A stretch of DNA of 12,168 nt from contig CAZKLU010000056.1 of NCBI GenBank assembly GCA_964553775.1, positions 1 through 12,168 of the forward strand, given 5' to 3'. Of the stretch, positions 1-7,110 are shown in pieces (within the stretch, counting starts at the first letter, position 1; each line of letters opens with the position of its first letter). The DNA is from RUG626 sp964553775. GTDB taxonomy: Bacteria > Bacillota > Clostridia > Oscillospirales > Oscillospiraceae. The notes under the pieces were generated by a model. The model had not been told where the DNA came from. It was given only the letters and a program-made list of their open reading frames with translations, and searched no databases. The translations under genes were made by a program, and so were the position numbers.

Positions 1-534
1 GCGTCAATGTCAACTCTTTCCTCTTTAGTATTAACTTCAAGTTCGACCTTGACATTGGACTTAATAAAGGGTAATATAGTAAAGGACATGGACGAGAAGA
101 AGCAGGTGCTGTGGATGCGCGTATTTATCGTGGTGTTCATAGCGATAAGCGTTGTGCTTGCGCTGATACAGTACACATCGAGCGTGACGTTCATAGCGCA
201 GCTCATGGGAATATCGTGGGGTGCGCTTGCGGGAGCGTTTCTTGCGCCGTTCATGTACGGACTGTACTGGAAACGCACAACAAAGGCGGCGTGCTGGACG
301 AGCTTCATTTTCTCAACTGTAGTAATGCTGCTTAATGTCACTGTGAGCGACATATTCCCGACACTGCTGAAATCCCCGATAAACTGCGGCGCGTTCTGTA
401 TGCTGGCGGGACTTATAATAGTGCCGGTGGTGAGCCTCTTTACAAAGGCACCGCCGAAGAAGAGAGTTGATGAGATATTCTCATGCTATGACAAGAAGGT
501 CACTGTATCAGTGAAACGGGCGATAGAGGACTAA
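1..534 (+). CDS. Sodium:solute symporter (SSS family), C-terminal fragment
   Basis: This is the 3' end of a gene that begins before the window; the frame is open from base 1 and stops with TAA at 532-534. SSS proteins use the sodium gradient to import solutes such as sugars, amino acids, pantothenate or short organic acids. The first visible residues (about 2-22, with MSTLSSLVLTSSS followed by TLDLIKG) match the family's conserved region containing a Ser/Thr-rich helix and the start of a cytoplasmic loop. Four hydrophobic segments follow: VLWMRVFIVVFIAISVVLAL, a Gly/Ala-rich segment around GISWGALAGAFLAP, one around FIFSTVVMLL, and one around MLAGLIIVPVVSLF. The substrate cannot be read from this part. 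The gene lies 199 bp upstream of iorA on the same strand, so an aromatic acid or amino acid is conceivable, but that is inference only. The ATG at 7 is internal, not the start. Confidence 0.88.
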   Translation, partial: ASMSTLSSLVLTSSSTLTLDLIKGNIVKDMDEKKQVLWMRVFIVVFIAISVVLALIQYTSSVTFIAQLMGISWGALAGAFLAPFMYGLYWKRTTKAACWTSFIFSTVVMLLNVTVSDIFPTLLKSPINCGAFCMLAGLIIVPVVSLFTKAPPKKRVDEIFSCYDKKVTVSVKRAIED

Positions 535-586
535 AGCGTTGACGATGTAATTAAGTTCGCTTGTTGGTATGAAAATGAAAGTTTTT

Positions 587-612
587 CGGCGGCTTCTTTC
601 AGGAAGCCGCCG
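587..612 (+). other. GC-rich stem-loop after the symporter gene
   Basis: A perfect 10-bp inverted repeat, CGGCGGCTTC (587-596) and GAAGCCGCCG (603-612), encloses a 6-nt loop. It lies about 50 nt after the symporter stop. There is no T tract on its 3' side (CAGACGGC follows); the T run sits on the 5' side. It is therefore not a canonical intrinsic terminator for rightward transcription. It may cap or stabilise the symporter mRNA, or belong to the iorA leader. Confidence 0.6.
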
Positions 613-653
613 CAGACGGCGAGTGCGCGGAGTAAGCCGCAAATTGAAAATCG

Positions 654-709
654 GTTGCGAGATTGAATTTCAGATAATCCGCAACTCGGAAATCAACATA
701 AATTGATTT
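654..709 (+). promoter_or_regulatory. Two stem-loops in the iorA 5' leader
   Basis: The first stem-loop pairs GTTGCG-GATT (654-664, with A660 bulged) with AATCCGCAAC (676-685), giving 10 bp around an 11-nt loop. The second pairs AAATCAA (690-696) with TTGATTT (703-709) around a 6-nt loop, ending 11 nt before the AGGAGGG ribosome site at 720-726. Together with the hairpin at 587-612 the 199-nt gap is heavily structured. I do not recognise a riboswitch class or a T-box, and I found no convincing -35/-10 pair. A regulatory role is an inference from position alone. Confidence 0.35.
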
Positions 710-733
710 TCGCGATGTGTAGGAGGGATAACT

Positions 734-2470
734 ATGAAACAGCTTATGCTTGGAAACGAAGCCCTTGCAAGAGGTCTTTATGAGGCGGGTTGTAAATTCG
801 TCTCAAGTTATCCGGGTACACCAAGTACCGAGATAACAGAATACGCCGCAAAATACCCCGAAATCTATGCGGAGTGGGCACCGAATGAAAAAGTAGCCCT
901 TGAGGGCGCGTTCGGTGCGTCGCTGCATGGCGTGAGGAGCTTCTGCGGTATGAAACACGTTGGTATGAACGTCTGCGCCGACCCGCTTTTTACAATCTCA
1001 TATACAGGCGTGGGTGCCGGTCTTGTCATTGTCGTTGCTGACGATGCCGGTATGCACAGCTCACAGAACGAACAGGATTCACGTCACTACGCAAAGGCTT
1101 CCAAGGTTCCTATGCTGGAGCCGTCAAGTTCACAGGAAGCGTTCGACTTTGCGAAGCTCGCGTATGATTTGTCGGAGGAGTTCGATACACCTGTAATAAT
1201 CAAGATGTGTACACGCATTGCCCACGCTCAGAGCATTGTCGAGACAGGCAGCCGTGCGGAGCATGGTGTAAAACCGTATAAGAAAAACGGCTCAAAATAC
1301 ATAATGATGCCCGGAAACGCGATAAAACGCCACCCTGTTGTTGAAGACCGTATGGCTGCTCTTGCGGAGTACGCTGAGAGCGCGGAGATTAACACCATTG
1401 ACGCGGGGCGCGATAACATGATGGGAATTGTTACATCCTCCACAAGCTATCAGTATGTCAAGGAGGCTCTCGGCGATAAGTACCCCGTAATGAAGCTTGG
1501 CATGGTATGGCCAATGCCGGAGAAGAAAATCACCAAGTTTGCTGCCGCGTGTGGTGAACTGATTGTTGTTGAGGAACTGGACGGGTTTATTGAGGACTTC
1601 TGTCGAGGACTCGGTCTTTCGGTAACAGGTAAGGAGCTTTTTTCACCACTCGGCGAGATTGACCAGAACACAGTTGCCGCGAAGCTCGGAACACCGATAC
1701 CGGAGGGCAGGAAAATATCAGAACCTATTCCCGCAAGACCTCCCGTTATGTGCGCCGGATGTCCGCACAGGGGAATATATTACGTCATGAAGAAGCTGAA
1801 GCTCACCGTTCTTGGCGATATAGGCTGCTATACCCTTGGAGCTGTCGCGCCGCTTGAAACGCTCGATACTACTGTTTGCATGGGCGCGTCTGTTTCGTCA
1901 CTGCACGGCTTTATCAAGTCAGGCGGAGATCCATCAAAAACTGTCGCTGTTATCGGAGATTCCACGTTCATACACTCCGGTGTCACCGGACTTATCAATA
2001 TCGCCTATAACGAATCAAATTCCACTGTAGTAATTCTGGACAACTCAATAACAGGTATGACAGGTCACCAGCAGAACCCAACTACCGGTTACAATCTCAA
2101 GGGTGACCCGTGTACAAAAATTGACCTTGAATCACTCTGCCGTTCCATTGGAATAGAGAGAGTGCGCGTTGTAGATCCATACAATCTCAATGAGTGCGAG
2201 AATGTACTCAAGGAGGAACTTGCGGTTGATAAGCCGTCTGTCATTATTTCAAGAAGACCGTGTGCGCTCCTAAAGTATGTAAAGTTCCCCGGAGCAATCA
2301 CTGCTGACAGGAACAAGTGCGTTGGCTGTAAGTCGTGTATGCGTATTGGATGTCCCGCAATATACATGGAGGATGGCAAGGCGAAGATTGACGCGACACT
2401 TTGCGTTGGTTGTGGAGTATGCACGCAGCTATGTAAATTCGGCGCGTTGCCTGAAAGAAGCGAGGTGTGA
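734..2470 (+). CDS. iorA: Indolepyruvate:ferredoxin oxidoreductase, alpha subunit
   Basis: This is the large catalytic subunit of an oxygen-sensitive enzyme that oxidatively decarboxylates arylpyruvates (indolepyruvate, phenylpyruvate and 4-hydroxyphenylpyruvate) to aryl-acetyl-CoA while reducing ferredoxin. It is 578 aa, normal for the family. The N-terminal pyrimidine-binding domain begins LMLGNEALARGLYEAG and contains SYPGTPSTE. The C-half thiamine-diphosphate domain has CAGCPHRG, GDIGCYTLG and the TPP/Mg motif GDS (408-410) to DN (436-437). The C-terminus is a 2x[4Fe-4S] ferredoxin domain with cysteines 529, 532, 535, 540 (the longer CxxCxxCx4CP spacing typical of IOR) and 557, 560, 563, 567. 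AGGAGGG sits 7 nt before the ATG. The stop codon is followed at once by iorB, so the two subunits are made together. Substrate preference cannot be read from sequence, and no phenylacetate-CoA ligase gene is visible beside it. Confidence 0.96.
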   Translation: MKQLMLGNEALARGLYEAGCKFVSSYPGTPSTEITEYAAKYPEIYAEWAPNEKVALEGAFGASLHGVRSFCGMKHVGMNVCADPLFTISYTGVGAGLVIVVADDAGMHSSQNEQDSRHYAKASKVPMLEPSSSQEAFDFAKLAYDLSEEFDTPVIIKMCTRIAHAQSIVETGSRAEHGVKPYKKNGSKYIMMPGNAIKRHPVVEDRMAALAEYAESAEINTIDAGRDNMMGIVTSSTSYQYVKEALGDKYPVMKLGMVWPMPEKKITKFAAACGELIVVEELDGFIEDFCRGLGLSVTGKELFSPLGEIDQNTVAAKLGTPIPEGRKISEPIPARPPVMCAGCPHRGIYYVMKKLKLTVLGDIGCYTLGAVAPLETLDTTVCMGASVSSLHGFIKSGGDPSKTVAVIGDSTFIHSGVTGLINIAYNESNSTVVILDNSITGMTGHQQNPTTGYNLKGDPCTKIDLESLCRSIGIERVRVVDPYNLNECENVLKEELAVDKPSVIISRRPCALLKYVKFPGAITADRNKCVGCKSCMRIGCPAIYMEDGKAKIDATLCVGCGVCTQLCKFGALPERSEV

Positions 2471-2473
2471 GTG

Positions 2474-3055
2474 ATGGAAAGAAATACTAAAAGTATGATG
2501 ATAGTCGGAGTTGGCGGTCAGGGAACGCTGCTGGCAAGCAAATTCTTTGGTCGTGTGCTTTTAGATGCCGATTACGATGTCAAGGTGAGTGAGGTACATG
2601 GAATGAGTCAGCGCGGGGGCAGTGTTGTGACATATGTCCGCTGGGGCAGCAAGGTGTACTCACCGCTTGTTGGCAAGGGGCAGGCGGACTTCATTGTCGC
2701 GTTTGAGCCTCTGGAGGCTGCACGGTACTCGGAATATCTCTCGCACGATGGAAGGATAATAACAAACACGCGGGAGACGAATCCAATGCCGGTGATTACG
2801 GGTGCCGCGAAATATCCGGAGGACGTAATAGGCAAGCTCCGCGCACTTGGCTTAGAAGTAGACGCTCTGGACGCTCTGAAGCTGGCGGAGAAAGCCGGTT
2901 CATCGAAAGCGGTCAATATTGTTTTGATGGGTCGGCTGTCGCGGTACTTCGAGTTCAGCGATGAGCAGTGGAATGCCGCGCTCGAAAAGAGCGTACCGGA
3001 AAGGTTTTTGGAACTGAACAAAAAGGCGTTCGCGCTTGGAAGAAACGGCGAATAG
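2474..3055 (+). CDS. iorB: Indolepyruvate:ferredoxin oxidoreductase, beta subunit
   Basis: This is the small subunit partner of IorA, a POR-gamma-type domain of 193 aa (family about 190-200). The N-terminus has the glycine-rich GVGGQGTLLASK, followed by the family signature HGMSQRGGSVVTYVRWG. These residues line the interface and CoA/cofactor region in related 2-oxoacid oxidoreductases. Two adjacent in-frame starts exist, GTG at 2471 and ATG at 2474. ATG is preferred because the GAGGTG ribosome site (2462-2467) lies 6 nt before it, inside the last codons of iorA. The iorA stop (2468-2470) is 3 nt before the ATG, which implies translational coupling. No clear terminator follows the stop in the 190-bp gap to the next gene. 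Confidence 0.95.
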   Translation: MERNTKSMMIVGVGGQGTLLASKFFGRVLLDADYDVKVSEVHGMSQRGGSVVTYVRWGSKVYSPLVGKGQADFIVAFEPLEAARYSEYLSHDGRIITNTRETNPMPVITGAAKYPEDVIGKLRALGLEVDALDALKLAEKAGSSKAVNIVLMGRLSRYFEFSDEQWNAALEKSVPERFLELNKKAFALGRNGE

Positions 3056-3189
3056 AAGCCGTAAGGATTCGCGTATAATCAGTCTTTTAATATAACGAGC
3101 CGCCAGCATATAATTTCCGGACTTCTGAAAGTTTCGGCTTGACGGCTTTTCGGATACGAAAATCAACAGCAAACTACTATTATTCGCGC

Positions 3190-3229
3190 TGTCGGTCTGA
3201 GTGCCGACACAGGTCGCTCCGTTGAGCGA
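3190..3229 (+). promoter_or_regulatory. Tandem stem-loops just before the LtaS-like gene
   Basis: TGTCGG (3190-3195) pairs with CCGACA (3204-3209) across an 8-nt loop. TCGCTC (3214-3219) pairs with GAGCGA (3224-3229) across a 4-nt loop. The second hairpin ends directly against the AAAAAAGGAG ribosome site. The position suggests an effect on translation initiation or mRNA stability of the downstream gene. No known leader class is recognised. Confidence 0.35.
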
Positions 3230-3245
3230 AAAAAAGGAGTCGTTT

Positions 3246-5372
3246 ATGACCAACAAAATCGCAAGAACCCTCCGTGCCGCTTTTTTCCCACTTGCTATCA
3301 TATATATGGAAGCTGTCGCACTCTTTTCCACTTGCGGTATCTTCGATGGGTGGAGCGTGTTGTATATCGGTCTTTTTTCAGTCGCGGCGGGGTTCTTTAT
3401 AAATACCGTCCGTGCCGCGTTAAGAGGATTTGCTGATAAGATAGTCTCTATCATCTTCCTGCTGCTCCTTATTCTGCTCTATGGGGTACAGATTGTATAT
3501 TACAAGATATTCCGCACATTTACTGTACTCTCATCTGTAACCCGCGCCGGAGATGTCATGACCGAGTTTGGTACTCAGGCTCTGAACGGTATAGTAAGCT
3601 GCCTTCCGCAGCTTTTAGCTCTGTTCGCGCCGCTTGTCGTGCTTGTTGTTATGCACGGCATCGTTGATTCGTGGCTCAATGACGAGGGGTCGCGTGTGAA
3701 ATCGTGCCTGTTCAATCTCTGGGTGTTCGTTGTTGTAACGCTTTCAACGAGTATTATTATAGGAATGAATACAAGCGGTATAATGTCATATAGATATACA
3801 TATTACAACACATTCTCACCGCATATAGATGTTCCGCGCTTTGGTGTGCTGACCACTATGTCAATGGATGTGCGTAATATGCTGATTCCATCGTTTTCGG
3901 AGCTTGGCGGAGATTTGCAAACGTCCGAGCAGGACGATTTTACGCAGTCCGACAGTGGCAACACGCCGGAGGATAACGAAAATGCACAGACGGACAGTGA
4001 TTCTCAGTCTGACGGTGATATGAACGTGTCAACCGATACTGCTGACATAGATGCTGAACCGGAGACTGACAGTGGTGAAGATACACATGAGGACACTGCT
4101 GAGGCGGAGACTGAGGTAACAGCGGAACCTGAGCCTAATGTGCTTGAGATAGACTTCGACGCGCTGATTGCTGACGAAACTGACAGCACACTCAAGGATA
4201 TGCACGAATACTTTTCAAGTCTCACACCGACTATGAAGAACGAGTACACCGGAATGTTTGAGGGAAAGAACCTTATATGGATAGTAGCGGAGTCTTTTTC
4301 GCGTTACGCACTGAGCGAGGAGTACACGCCGACACTCTATAAGCTGGCAAATGAGGGATTTGTGTTTGAAAACTTCTATAATCCTGTCTGGGGAGTTTCA
4401 ACAAGTGATGGCGAGTATGTTACGCTCACGGGGCTGATACCTAAGTCGGGTGTGTGGAGCTTTTCACGCAGTAGCAACAACTCAATGCCGTTCTCATTCG
4501 GGAATATGCTTGGTGCGCTTGGATACAAGACACTTGCATATCACAACAACACATACACTTATTATGACCGCGATTCAAGTTATCCTAACATGGGATATGA
4601 TTACAAGGGGCTTGGGAACGGTCTGAATGTCACCAAAGTATGGCCTGAGTCGGATGTCGAGATGATGGAGCTGACAGTTGACGAGTACATGGGCGAGGAG
4701 CCGTTCCATGTGTACTACATGACGGTGAGCGGACACCTTGAGTACAACTTCAGCGGCAACGTAATGGCACGCCGGCACATGGAAGAGGTTCAGAGTATGC
4801 TTGACAGCGGCTATTCCGAGGGCGCAAGTGCGTATGTAGCGACGCAGATAGAGTTCAACAACGCTGTTCAGTACCTTATTGACGCTCTTGATGAAGCCGG
4901 TATACTTGAAGATACAGTTATCGTAATATCAGGAGATCATTACCCTTATGGACTGGAGAACTCCGAGATTGAGGAGCTTGCGGGCGAGGAGCTTGACACA
5001 ACATTTGAACTTTACCGTTCAACGCTGATAATATGGCAAAGCGGCATGGAGACTGTGAATGTTTCCAAGTATTGCTCAAGTCTTGATGTTATGCCAACAC
5101 TGGCGAATTTGTTTGGGCTTCCATACGATTCACGTCTTGTTATGGGCAGCGATATACTGTCGGATTCACCGGCTTTAGTGATATTCAACGACAGAAGCTT
5201 TATAACCGATTACGGCAGATACAGCTCGCGCCGTGACACATTCACGCCGAACGAGGGCGTTGAGGTTTCTGACTACTACGCGGCTGATATTCTGAGCGAG
5301 GTTAATGACAAGTTCACATATTCCGCGCTGATACTCGATGAGGATTATTATGGGGTTGTGCTGGAAGAATAA
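3246..5372 (+). CDS. LtaS-family phosphoglycerol transferase (sulfatase fold) with long acidic linker
   Basis: This is a predicted membrane enzyme that transfers phosphoglycerol from phosphatidylglycerol to an acceptor outside the membrane (lipoteichoic-acid synthase type). It is 708 aa from the ATG at 3246, which has AAGGAG 6 nt upstream; longer readings from 3201 lack a ribosome site. Five hydrophobic segments occupy roughly residues 10-195. They are followed by an acidic, low-complexity linker (about 225-298) and then the extracellular alkaline-phosphatase-superfamily domain. Catalytic features match LtaS: metal ligand E349 in IVAESF, nucleophile T386 in VSTSDGEY, H497 in VSGH, and D564/H565 in SGDHYPYG. 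It is longer than typical LtaS (about 600-650 aa) mainly because of the linker, which has 26 Asp/Glu in 74 residues and no Lys or Arg. It lies upstream of plsY, another glycerolipid gene. The true acceptor (LTA, glycolipid or another polymer) is unknown, so no symbol is given. Confidence 0.88.
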   Translation: MTNKIARTLRAAFFPLAIIYMEAVALFSTCGIFDGWSVLYIGLFSVAAGFFINTVRAALRGFADKIVSIIFLLLLILLYGVQIVYYKIFRTFTVLSSVTRAGDVMTEFGTQALNGIVSCLPQLLALFAPLVVLVVMHGIVDSWLNDEGSRVKSCLFNLWVFVVVTLSTSIIIGMNTSGIMSYRYTYYNTFSPHIDVPRFGVLTTMSMDVRNMLIPSFSELGGDLQTSEQDDFTQSDSGNTPEDNENAQTDSDSQSDGDMNVSTDTADIDAEPETDSGEDTHEDTAEAETEVTAEPEPNVLEIDFDALIADETDSTLKDMHEYFSSLTPTMKNEYTGMFEGKNLIWIVAESFSRYALSEEYTPTLYKLANEGFVFENFYNPVWGVSTSDGEYVTLTGLIPKSGVWSFSRSSNNSMPFSFGNMLGALGYKTLAYHNNTYTYYDRDSSYPNMGYDYKGLGNGLNVTKVWPESDVEMMELTVDEYMGEEPFHVYYMTVSGHLEYNFSGNVMARRHMEEVQSMLDSGYSEGASAYVATQIEFNNAVQYLIDALDEAGILEDTVIVISGDHYPYGLENSEIEELAGEELDTTFELYRSTLIIWQSGMETVNVSKYCSSLDVMPTLANLFGLPYDSRLVMGSDILSDSPALVIFNDRSFITDYGRYSSRRDTFTPNEGVEVSDYYAADILSEVNDKFTYSALILDEDYYGVVLEE

Positions 5373-5572
5373 ATTAGTCTGCCATCGGTACCAATGTATA
5401 AAAAGGAGCTTCCAGAAAAACAGAAAGACTATATGTACTGATAGCGTGATTCTTTTGAGCGTAATAAAATTTGATAATGCGGAAATAACCCCAAACTGTG
5501 GAAGGCTGTTTGCACTGGCTTTTACGGTTGAGACAAAATGCCGCAGTGGTTCGAAAAAAGGAGTGTACCGCG

Positions 5573-6217
5573 ATGAATGAAACTTTGGCGGAGATATTGA
5601 AAGTAGCGGGAGCAAGTATAATTGCGTATCTTATAGGTTCAATATCTTCGGCTGTGATTGTGACGAGGGTATTTGAGAAGAAGGACGTGCGTTCAATGGG
5701 CAGCGGCAACGCCGGTGCGACAAACGTAACGCGAGTATTCGGCTGGGGAGCGGGAATCGCGACATTTGTGCTGGATATTATAAAGACGATTGTTGCCATG
5801 CTTTTAGGACGGCTCATAGGTGGGGAAGTCGGATACATGGCGGCGGGAACGGCGTGTCTGGTTGGTCACTGTTTCCCGTTATGGTTCGGTTTTCGCGGCG
5901 GCAAGGGAATAACGGTTGGCGCGACAATCGGTTTTATGCTGAGTCCATGGATGTTTCTAATGCTGCTTGCGGTATTTGCGGTGGTTGTTGCGATAACGCG
6001 CAGGGTATCGGCGGCATCGATCTGCTGCGCTGTAGCATTCCCAATAACGGAGTACATTGTGGGCGAACGGGAGCCGTATCGGCTGGCACTCGGTGTGTTT
6101 ATAATGGTTCTCGTTATATTCATGCATCGCGCTAATATAAAAAGGCTTATAAACGGCACAGAGCCAAAGTTCAAAGCAGGCGGTAAGAAGAAAGATAAAA
6201 GCGAGAATGATAAATAG
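5573..6217 (+). CDS. plsY: Acyl-phosphate:glycerol-3-phosphate acyltransferase
   Basis: PlsY transfers the acyl group of acyl-phosphate (made by PlsX) to the sn-1 position of glycerol-3-phosphate, giving lysophosphatidate, the first membrane step of phospholipid synthesis. The protein is 214 aa and multi-pass. The three conserved cytoplasmic motifs are present: GSGNAGATN at 43-51, the glycine-rich GHCFPLWFGFRGGKG at 98-112 that binds phosphate, and RANIKRLINGTE at 186-197. A lysine-rich tail ends it. The ATG at 5573 is chosen because AAAAAGGAG lies about 9 nt upstream and the protein then begins at the expected first helix; the frame is open further 5' to 5498 but without conserved sequence. 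The 200-bp gap after the LtaS-like gene shows no clear promoter, so co-transcription is possible. A strong terminator begins at the stop codon. Confidence 0.96.
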   Translation: MNETLAEILKVAGASIIAYLIGSISSAVIVTRVFEKKDVRSMGSGNAGATNVTRVFGWGAGIATFVLDIIKTIVAMLLGRLIGGEVGYMAAGTACLVGHCFPLWFGFRGGKGITVGATIGFMLSPWMFLMLLAVFAVVVAITRRVSAASICCAVAFPITEYIVGEREPYRLALGVFIMVLVIFMHRANIKRLINGTEPKFKAGGKKKDKSENDK

Positions 6218-6250
6218 AAAAGAGGCTGTCTTGTGAGGCAGCCTCTTTTT
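6218..6250 (+). terminator. Intrinsic terminator of plsY
   Basis: The 11-bp stem AAAAGAGGCTG (6218-6228) / CAGCCTCTTTT (6239-6249) encloses a 10-nt loop and ends in TTTTT. It starts one base after the plsY stop codon. It closes the rightward gene block; the next gene is on the other strand. Confidence 0.9.
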
Positions 6251-6533
6251 CGCGTGTATGCGGCAACGAGTGCGTTCTGTCTAACCATTCTCGGAATGTT
6301 TGGCGGTTTGCCTGTTTCAAGAAACCGCGCCGCTTTGCTTCTTAGGATAAGCTATGAATATTATAAAAGACAGTGAGTCCCGCTTTTGAGGCTCACCGTC
6401 TTTACATTGAATTTTTCAGTGCTTTTCAATTTTCAAAATCAAAAAGCTACAGCAAGCTCAATTCAACGATTGCGCTTACCGACTTAGCTGTTTCGCAGCA
6501 ACACCGAATGGCGGCAAACGAAACGGCTCTTGA
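6251..6533. other. Convergent intergenic region, non-coding, several hairpins
   Basis: No ORF with a credible ribosome site is visible. The region holds a GCGGTTT (6303-6309) / AAACCGC (6322-6328) stem-loop. It also holds an A/T-rich imperfect repeat at 6421-6447 (GCTTTTCAATTTT against AAAATCAAAAAGC) and the bidirectional hairpin listed separately at 6366-6403. It separates the 3' ends of plsY (+) and the zinc-ribbon gene (-), so terminator-like structure is expected here. No known small RNA is recognised. Confidence 0.5.
6366..6403. terminator. Possible bidirectional terminator hairpin
   Basis: AAAGAC-A-GTGAGTC (6366-6379) pairs with GGCTCAC-C-GTCTTT (6390-6403), with one internal mismatch and one G-T pair, around a 10-nt loop. 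Stem ends of A runs on one side and T runs on the other would work weakly in both directions. It lies between two convergent genes but about 130-170 nt beyond the nearer terminators, so it may be a backup. Confidence 0.45.
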
Positions 6534-6572
6534 TTTATAGTAAATATCAGCTCTTTTGCTGTTTACTATAAA
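6534..6572 (-). terminator. Terminator-like hairpin after the zinc-ribbon gene
   Basis: A perfect 11-bp inverted repeat, TTTATAGTAAA (6534-6544) and TTTACTATAAA (6562-6572), is extended inward by CAGC/GCTG after a 3-nt bulge (TAT). It begins 3 nt after the TAA of the leftward gene. The stem is A/T-rich and a long U run is missing, so termination strength is uncertain, but the position is typical. Confidence 0.6.
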
Positions 6573-6575
6573 ATG

Positions 6576-6854
6576 TTACTGCTGCCCTCTCATTTTGGCA
6601 AAGCACTCACTGCAGTATACCGGTCTGTCCGTTTTCGGCTCAAACGGTACTCTTGCTTCGCCTCCACAGGCAGCACAGACAGCCGTAAAGTACTGTCTCG
6701 GTCCACGCGCCGCATTCTTACGCGCGTCACGGCACTCTTTACAACGCTGCGGCTCATTTTGAAAACCGCGTTCTGCGTAGAATTCCTGTTCACCTGCTGT
6801 GAACACAAATTCCTTGCCACATTCTTTGCATACTAATGTTTTGTCTTGGTACAT
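6576..6854 (-). CDS. Small double zinc-ribbon protein (function unknown)
   Basis: This is a 92-aa cytosolic protein with two four-cysteine zinc-binding sets: C9, C12, C38, C41 in the N-terminal ribbon and C60, C63, C81, C84 in the C-terminal one. The N-terminal half (DKTLVCKECGKEFVFTAGEQ) matches the probable zinc-ribbon family common in Clostridia and Bacilli; the C-terminal half, ending RPVYCSECF, is a frequent partner module. The family has no firmly established role, and nucleic-acid or protein binding is likely only by analogy with other zinc ribbons. The ATG at 6854 has GAGGGG about 7 nt upstream. The gene is transcribed alone, with its own promoter at 6999-7026 and a hairpin just after the stop. 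The leader is about 137 nt, long for so small a gene, with no riboswitch recognised. Confidence 0.85.
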   Translation of the reverse strand: MYQDKTLVCKECGKEFVFTAGEQEFYAERGFQNEPQRCKECRDARKNAARGPRQYFTAVCAACGGEARVPFEPKTDRPVYCSECFAKMRGQQ

Positions 6855-6998
6855 AATGGAACCCCTCGTCAGTCTTTCTATTAGAATATTTTTCAGCTTA
6901 CGCCGCTTCCGTTATCATCCGTTCGATGGACTCACTGGTTAATGTATCCCTCACTAAATGAAACCGTCTCGCGTGCGCTACTGTCTTCAACAAAGTCT

Positions 6999-7026
6999 AT
7001 TATATACTTATTTTTCAAAAAGTCAA
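6999..7026 (-). promoter_or_regulatory. Sigma-A-type promoter for the zinc-ribbon gene
   Basis: On the minus strand TTGACT (7026-7021) is followed after a 16-nt spacer by a perfect TATAAT (7004-6999). Transcription would start near 6992 and reach the ATG at 6854 after about 137 nt. It lies downstream of the ruvB terminator, so the zinc-ribbon gene is separate from the ruv cluster. Confidence 0.8.
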
Positions 7027-7077
7027 GGTATTTTGACAAATTTTTTTCGATTTTAATGATTTTTTTCTACATTTCAC

Positions 7078-7110
7078 AAAAAAATTATTTTTGTGTACAA
7101 AAATTATTTT
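7078..7110 (-). terminator. A/T-rich terminator overlapping the ruvB stop codon
   Basis: On the minus strand AAAATAATTTTTG (7110-7098) pairs with CAAAAATAATTTT (7093-7081), 12 of 13 positions, around a TACA loop, and is followed by three more T. The TAA stop of ruvB (7106-7104) is inside the 5' arm. The U tract and position fit an intrinsic terminator, although the stem has only one G-C pair. Confidence 0.55.

Noticed and set aside
3074..3079. TATAAT as a possible promoter for the LtaS-like gene
   Set aside because: No -35 or extended -10 accompanies it; too weak to annotate.
2900..3454. 184-codon minus-strand frame across the end of iorB and the start of the LtaS-like gene
   Set aside because: It is antisense to two well-supported genes, has no recognised domain, and its middle part simply spans the intergenic gap.
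5383..5396. Near-palindrome CATCGGTACCAATG after the LtaS-like gene, as an operator
   Set aside because: It matches its reverse complement at 12 of 14 positions, but there is no adjacent promoter or second copy; likely chance.
5374..5838. 154-codon minus-strand frame opposite plsY
   Set aside because: It is a shadow of the plsY reading frame, with no ribosome site and no family resemblance.
6251..6533. Possible small RNA gene between plsY and the zinc-ribbon gene
   Set aside because: Hairpins are present but no promoter is seen and convergent 3' ends explain the structure.
7033..7061. Plus-strand TTGACA in the ruvB/zinc-ribbon gap
   Set aside because: No acceptable -10 lies 16-18 nt downstream and it would only drive antisense RNA to ruvB.
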